Assembly (NCBI GenBank): GCA_031553395.1
Contig: JAVBLR010000003.1
Location: 109,204 to 173,203 of the forward strand
Source: WRGA01 sp031553395
Lineage (GTDB): Bacteria; Bacteroidota; Bacteroidia; Bacteroidales; WRGA01
Direction: 5' to 3'
Length of the DNA stretch: 64,000 nt
The translations under genes were made by a program, and so were the position numbers. Shown here piece by piece: positions 61,728 through 64,000 of this stretch (position 1 is its first letter; each line of letters opens with the position of its first letter). The notes beneath the pieces were generated by a model, which saw only the letters and a list, made by a program, of their open reading frames with translations, was not told the origin of the DNA and did not search any database.

Positions 61728-62677
61728 TAATACACATTCTTCGCAACCTGTTTTACACTTTGGGTTGCCATCAGTGAATAAAAATGAATGCTTGGAACAC
61801 CTTTTTCTTTTAATTCTTTTGCCTGTAATGTACACCATTCAATACCAACTTCTTTCACATCATCATTAGTTTTACATTTTTGCAATTCCTGCACTAAATC
61901 ACCAGGAAGGTCGATGTGGAAAATTTTCGGTAAAACTGTTAGTTGATCCAACAAATTAATCGGTTTCAATCCCGGAATAATAGGCACAGTAATTCCTTCT
62001 TCCCGGCATTTATCCACAAAATCAAAATATTTTGTATTGTCAAAAAACATTTGGGTAACTATATAATCAGCTCCTGCATTTACCTTTTCTTTCAGCCAAT
62101 ATAAATCTGTTTGCAAGTTGGGCGCTTCTTCGTGTTTTTCGGGATATCCAGCTACACCATAGGAAAAAGAACTGTTTTGTTCTTTGGCCGAACCATCCAA
62201 GAACCTTCCTTGATTAAACTCATTAATTTGAGATTGTAGTTCAATAGCATGTGCATATCCATCTTCTATCGGAGTGAATTTCTTATCATGCCGTCCTTTG
62301 TCTCCACGTAAAACAAATAAATCATGAATGCCCAAAAAATCCAAATCAATCAATGCATATTCTGTTTCACTTTTGGTAAAACCGCTGCAAATAATGTGCG
62401 GAACAGCCGGAATTTGATATTTGTGTTGAATAGCTGCCGCAATAGCAACGGTTCCAGGGCGAGCACGTTCATTTATGCGTTGAAACAATCCGTTTTCCAG
62501 CGTTTTATAAATGTAATCGCTGCGATGCGTAGTAATATTGATATACTTTGGATCAAATTCCCGTAGTGTGTCAATCGTTTTAAATACTTTTTCAACACTA
62601 TTTCCTTTCAATGGAGGAAGAACTTCGAATGAAAAAGCTGTTGTTTTGGCGTTTGATATTAAGTCTATAACCTTCAT
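61727..62677 (-). CDS. metF: Methylenetetrahydrofolate reductase
   Basis: 316-residue flavoenzyme that reduces 5,10-methylene-THF to 5-methyl-THF, the methyl donor for methionine. TIM-barrel motifs: TAFSFEVLPPLKGNSVEKVF near the start (catalytic Glu in SFEVLPP), NITTHRSDY, HIICSGFTKSE, LFVLRGDKG, FSYGVAGYPEKHEEAP, GADYIVTQMFFDN and IPGLKPI. The length is slightly above the E. coli enzyme. It has a predicted promoter at 62814-62844 and an unusual leader filled by a ttaagag inverted repeat. metA at 43802-44719 belongs to the same pathway. An ISAs1 element is inserted just upstream of the promoter. Confidence 0.96.
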   Translation of the reverse strand: MKVIDLISNAKTTAFSFEVLPPLKGNSVEKVFKTIDTLREFDPKYINITTHRSDYIYKTLENGLFQRINERARPGTVAIAAAIQHKYQIPAVPHIICSGFTKSETEYALIDLDFLGIHDLFVLRGDKGRHDKKFTPIEDGYAHAIELQSQINEFNQGRFLDGSAKEQNSSFSYGVAGYPEKHEEAPNLQTDLYWLKEKVNAGADYIVTQMFFDNTKYFDFVDKCREEGITVPIIPGLKPINLLDQLTVLPKIFHIDLPGDLVQELQKCKTNDDVKEVGIEWCTLQAKELKEKGVPSIHFYSLMATQSVKQVAKNVY

Positions 62678-62680
62678 AAA

Positions 62681-62802
62681 ATTAAGAGTTAAGAGTTAAG
62701 AGTTAAGAGTTAATGTTGTTTGAAGGCTAATTATATTTGTTTATCAGTATTTATTCTGATAAATAACAACTCCCCAAAATTCTTAACTCTTAACTCTTAA
62801 CT
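62681..62802. repeat. Inverted repeat in the metF leader, unit gttaaga
   Basis: The left arm (62681-62714) is four to five tandem copies of ttaagag; the right arm (62782-62802) is three copies of cttaact. The arms are perfect complements over about 20 bp. The core holds another hairpin, tttatcag (62740-62747) with ctgataaa (62756-62763). The element starts 4 nt before the metF ATG in transcript terms and covers nearly the whole predicted leader. Confidence 0.85.
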
Positions 62803-62813
62803 GATTTGTACTG

Positions 62814-62844
62814 CAAAGCTACGAAAGAGATTTGAATTAGTAAA
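62814..62844 (-). promoter_or_regulatory. Promoter of metF
   Basis: Minus-strand TTTA, 19 nt, TAGCTTTG (perfect -7 at 62814-62821). The -33 box ends 7 nt short of the left end of the insertion sequence, so the IS replaced everything upstream of the core promoter. Confidence 0.6.
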
Positions 62845-62851
62845 AATATTC

Positions 62852-62872
62852 TAGGGCAAACGCATGAAATTT
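62852..62872 (+). repeat. Terminal inverted repeat, left end of the ISAs1 element
   Basis: The 21-nt end matches the right terminal repeat at 19 positions. Its last base is the first base of the original transposase stop codon (62872-62874), a compact arrangement seen in small IS elements. Confidence 0.85.
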
Positions 62873-63966
62873 CAGTTAATTAAATTTTTCAAATATTCAA
62901 CATCATAGGCGGCTTTGAGCCTTCGTTTCTTCAGGCTTAGATTATCTGTCTTTTATTTAATTATTTGCAGCGCCAGTTTTCACAAGGTTGAAAGATTCTC
63001 CGGAGCATTTCCTGTTCTTGCCCGGCAATCGTCTTCCTTGAATGTTACATCCAAATGCCAATGCAACTGGTTTTCAATTCCCCAATGTCCTCGAACCAGA
63101 GCATTGAAATATGCTGCTCCAAAACCTGTTTCATCACTGATGTAATAACGGGTTTCTTTCATTTCCTTATCTTTGATAATCCGTCTACTTTCGACCCTGA
63201 TTAATGTTTGCAACTCCGGCCATTCCTCTTGATGTTCCGGCAATAGGGCATATTCCGACTTAATGATACTGCATTTACGAACTTCAAAGCGTCCATGATC
63301 GTATTCCCATTCTTCGGAAATACTCTCAGCCTTGCAGGCTTTGAATCCACAAACGGCATCCTCATACAACCCTTGTTGATTTTCTTTTAAGGACAACAGG
63401 TAATGGCCTCCCTTTCCGGTTATTTGTTTGGCTATCTCCCGTTGACAACCGATGGCATCAATGCTTACGATGGCGTCAGTTATATCTATTTCATCTATTA
63501 ACACCGGCAGGGCTGTTATTTCATTACTTTTATCTTCTACCCGTTGTTGGCCAACGCAAAGACGGTTTTCCGCCACCCATGCATTCACTATATAAAGCCC
63601 CTGATTGCCTCTGCCTGCAGGTGAAACTCCTTTGAGTTTTTTACCGTCCAAACAAATTTGCTTCTCGCAAAGAAGACCGACCATATCTTTTCCGTAATCA
63701 CTCAAACATTTACGCAATAAATCCGGTTCCAACAGCGAAAATACCCGATTAAAGGTATCATGAGAGGGAATACCGTTCGGTAATTCGATAAACTCTTTCA
63801 GAAAATGCTCATGGGTCTTGGTAAACAAAACCATATCTTCATAATCCTCTCCGTTACTCAGATAACTCATCAGACCAATGAATAATATGTCCGATAACTT
63901 ATGCAAACATTTTTTCTCTACTCGAAAATCTTCGATACTGGATAAATAGCGTTGTAATGATTTCAT
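62872..63966 (-). pseudogene. ISAs1-family transposase with two in-frame stops near the C-terminus
   Basis: DDE transposase of the ISAs1 group (DUF4338/DDE_Tnp_ISAs1 style). It is intact from MKSLQRYLSSIEDFRVEKKC (63966) through DGKKLKGVSPAGRG, SIDAIGCQREIAKQI, GHYLLSLKENQ, VRGHWGIENQLHWHLDVTF and DDCRARTGNAPENLSTL, i.e. 328 codons. A TGA at 62980-62982 then interrupts the frame, where CGA (Arg) is expected, and a TAA follows at 62953-62955. Beyond them the same frame continues with KLALQIIK and LSLKKRRLKAAYDVEYLKNLIN to a stop at 62872-62874, as in full-length ISAs1 proteins. The last 36 residues are therefore lost. The catalytic core is upstream of the stops, so residual activity is possible, but it looks decaying. 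Confidence 0.87.
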
Positions 63967-63979
63967 CCGGCAAAGCTAT

Positions 63980-64000
63980 AAATTTCGTGCGTTTACCCTA
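63980..64000 (-). repeat. Terminal inverted repeat, right end of the ISAs1 element
   Basis: Mirror of the left terminal repeat with two substitutions. It begins 14 nt outside the transposase start codon and ends exactly at the window edge, so one or more bases of the end may be missing. Confidence 0.82.

Larger units (their letters stand above)
62852..64000 (-). mobile_element. ISAs1-family insertion sequence, reaching the window edge
   Basis: An element of at least 1149 nt bounded by 21-nt inverted repeats: 62852-62872 (tagggcaaacgcatgaaattt) and 63980-64000, which reads tagggtaaacgcacgaaattt on the minus strand, two mismatches in 21. It contains one transposase gene on the minus strand. 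The target duplication cannot be checked because the right flank is outside the window. It lies 7 nt upstream of the metF -33 box. Confidence 0.87.

Noticed and set aside
1..64000. tRNA or rRNA genes
   Set aside because: I found no cloverleaf with a TTCGA-type T-loop and no rRNA-like conserved blocks by eye; a tRNAscan run would be decisive.

Overview
The window is AT-rich bacterial DNA from a member of the Bacteroidota, most likely order Bacteroidales. The evidence is a hybrid two-component regulator, a protein with a type IX secretion (T9SS) C-terminal sorting domain, several Bacteroidota-restricted families (DUF4836, DUF1599, BT_3928-type DoxX protein, putative porin, GlmU-like protein, DUF2027-Smr), almost no Shine-Dalgarno sequences, and repeated use of the Bacteroidota promoter pattern (-33 TTTG-like, 19-21 nt spacer, -7 TAnnTTTG). 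The genus cannot be fixed from the sequence. Most of the window is core chromosome. The only clear mobile DNA is an ISAs1-type insertion sequence at the right edge.

Layout. 1-2300: end of a hybrid two-component regulator, then a Fur-family repressor. 2333-4826 (minus): initiating polyprenyl-phosphate sugar transferase overlapping a family-4 glycosyltransferase (surface polysaccharide), followed by about 700 nt of non-coding AT-rich DNA. 5525-9403: galactose uptake and entry set (aldose 1-epimerase, FHS-type sugar transporter, galactokinase), closed by a strong terminator. 9481-11784 (minus): mutL and a small membrane protein. 11961-17521: arginine decarboxylase, a secreted protein made of two copies of one module, an outer-membrane barrel (minus) and DNA ligase. 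17533-27524 (minus): unknown anchored protein, DUF362 ferredoxin protein, a secreted PL9-like lyase with T9SS signal, then queA-lgt-fprA-tsaD. 27715-31101: Smr protein, a TlpA-like lipoprotein (minus) without its redox cysteines, and pyrF. 31125-35172 (minus): coaX, outer-membrane protein, lptC and a GldE/CorC-type protein in one operon. 35431-41435: orphan exosortase-like protein, mdh, RRM protein, lone ABC ATPase, ComF protein, DUF1599 and DoxX-type proteins. 41466-44719 (minus): metA, DUF2721 and a U32 peptidase. 44969-48558: rplY, pth, S4 protein, Sel1 protein, NUDIX. 48668-50560 (minus): metal P-type ATPase. 50720-60306: GlmU-like protein, porin, DUF4836 lipoprotein, an unknown regulator-like protein and a 1083-residue VIT/vWA/TonB-plug/TPR/DUF2135 fusion. 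60481-62677 (minus): metF and holB. 62852-64000: the ISAs1 element.

The most unusual non-coding signal is a family of intergenic inverted repeats at about ten gene junctions. Each arm is a short tandem array, usually of a 7-nt unit starting GTT (gttacaa, gttgtaa, gttatta, gttgaaa, gttaaga, gttattt). The unit differs from locus to locus, but the two arms at one locus match each other, so the structure seems to be kept while the sequence drifts. At metF and queA the repeat fills most of the predicted 5' leader. Other points of interest are the VIT-TonB-plug fusion, the orphan exosortase, an operator-like palindrome upstream of the metal ATPase, and a possible pseudoknot leader before mdh.
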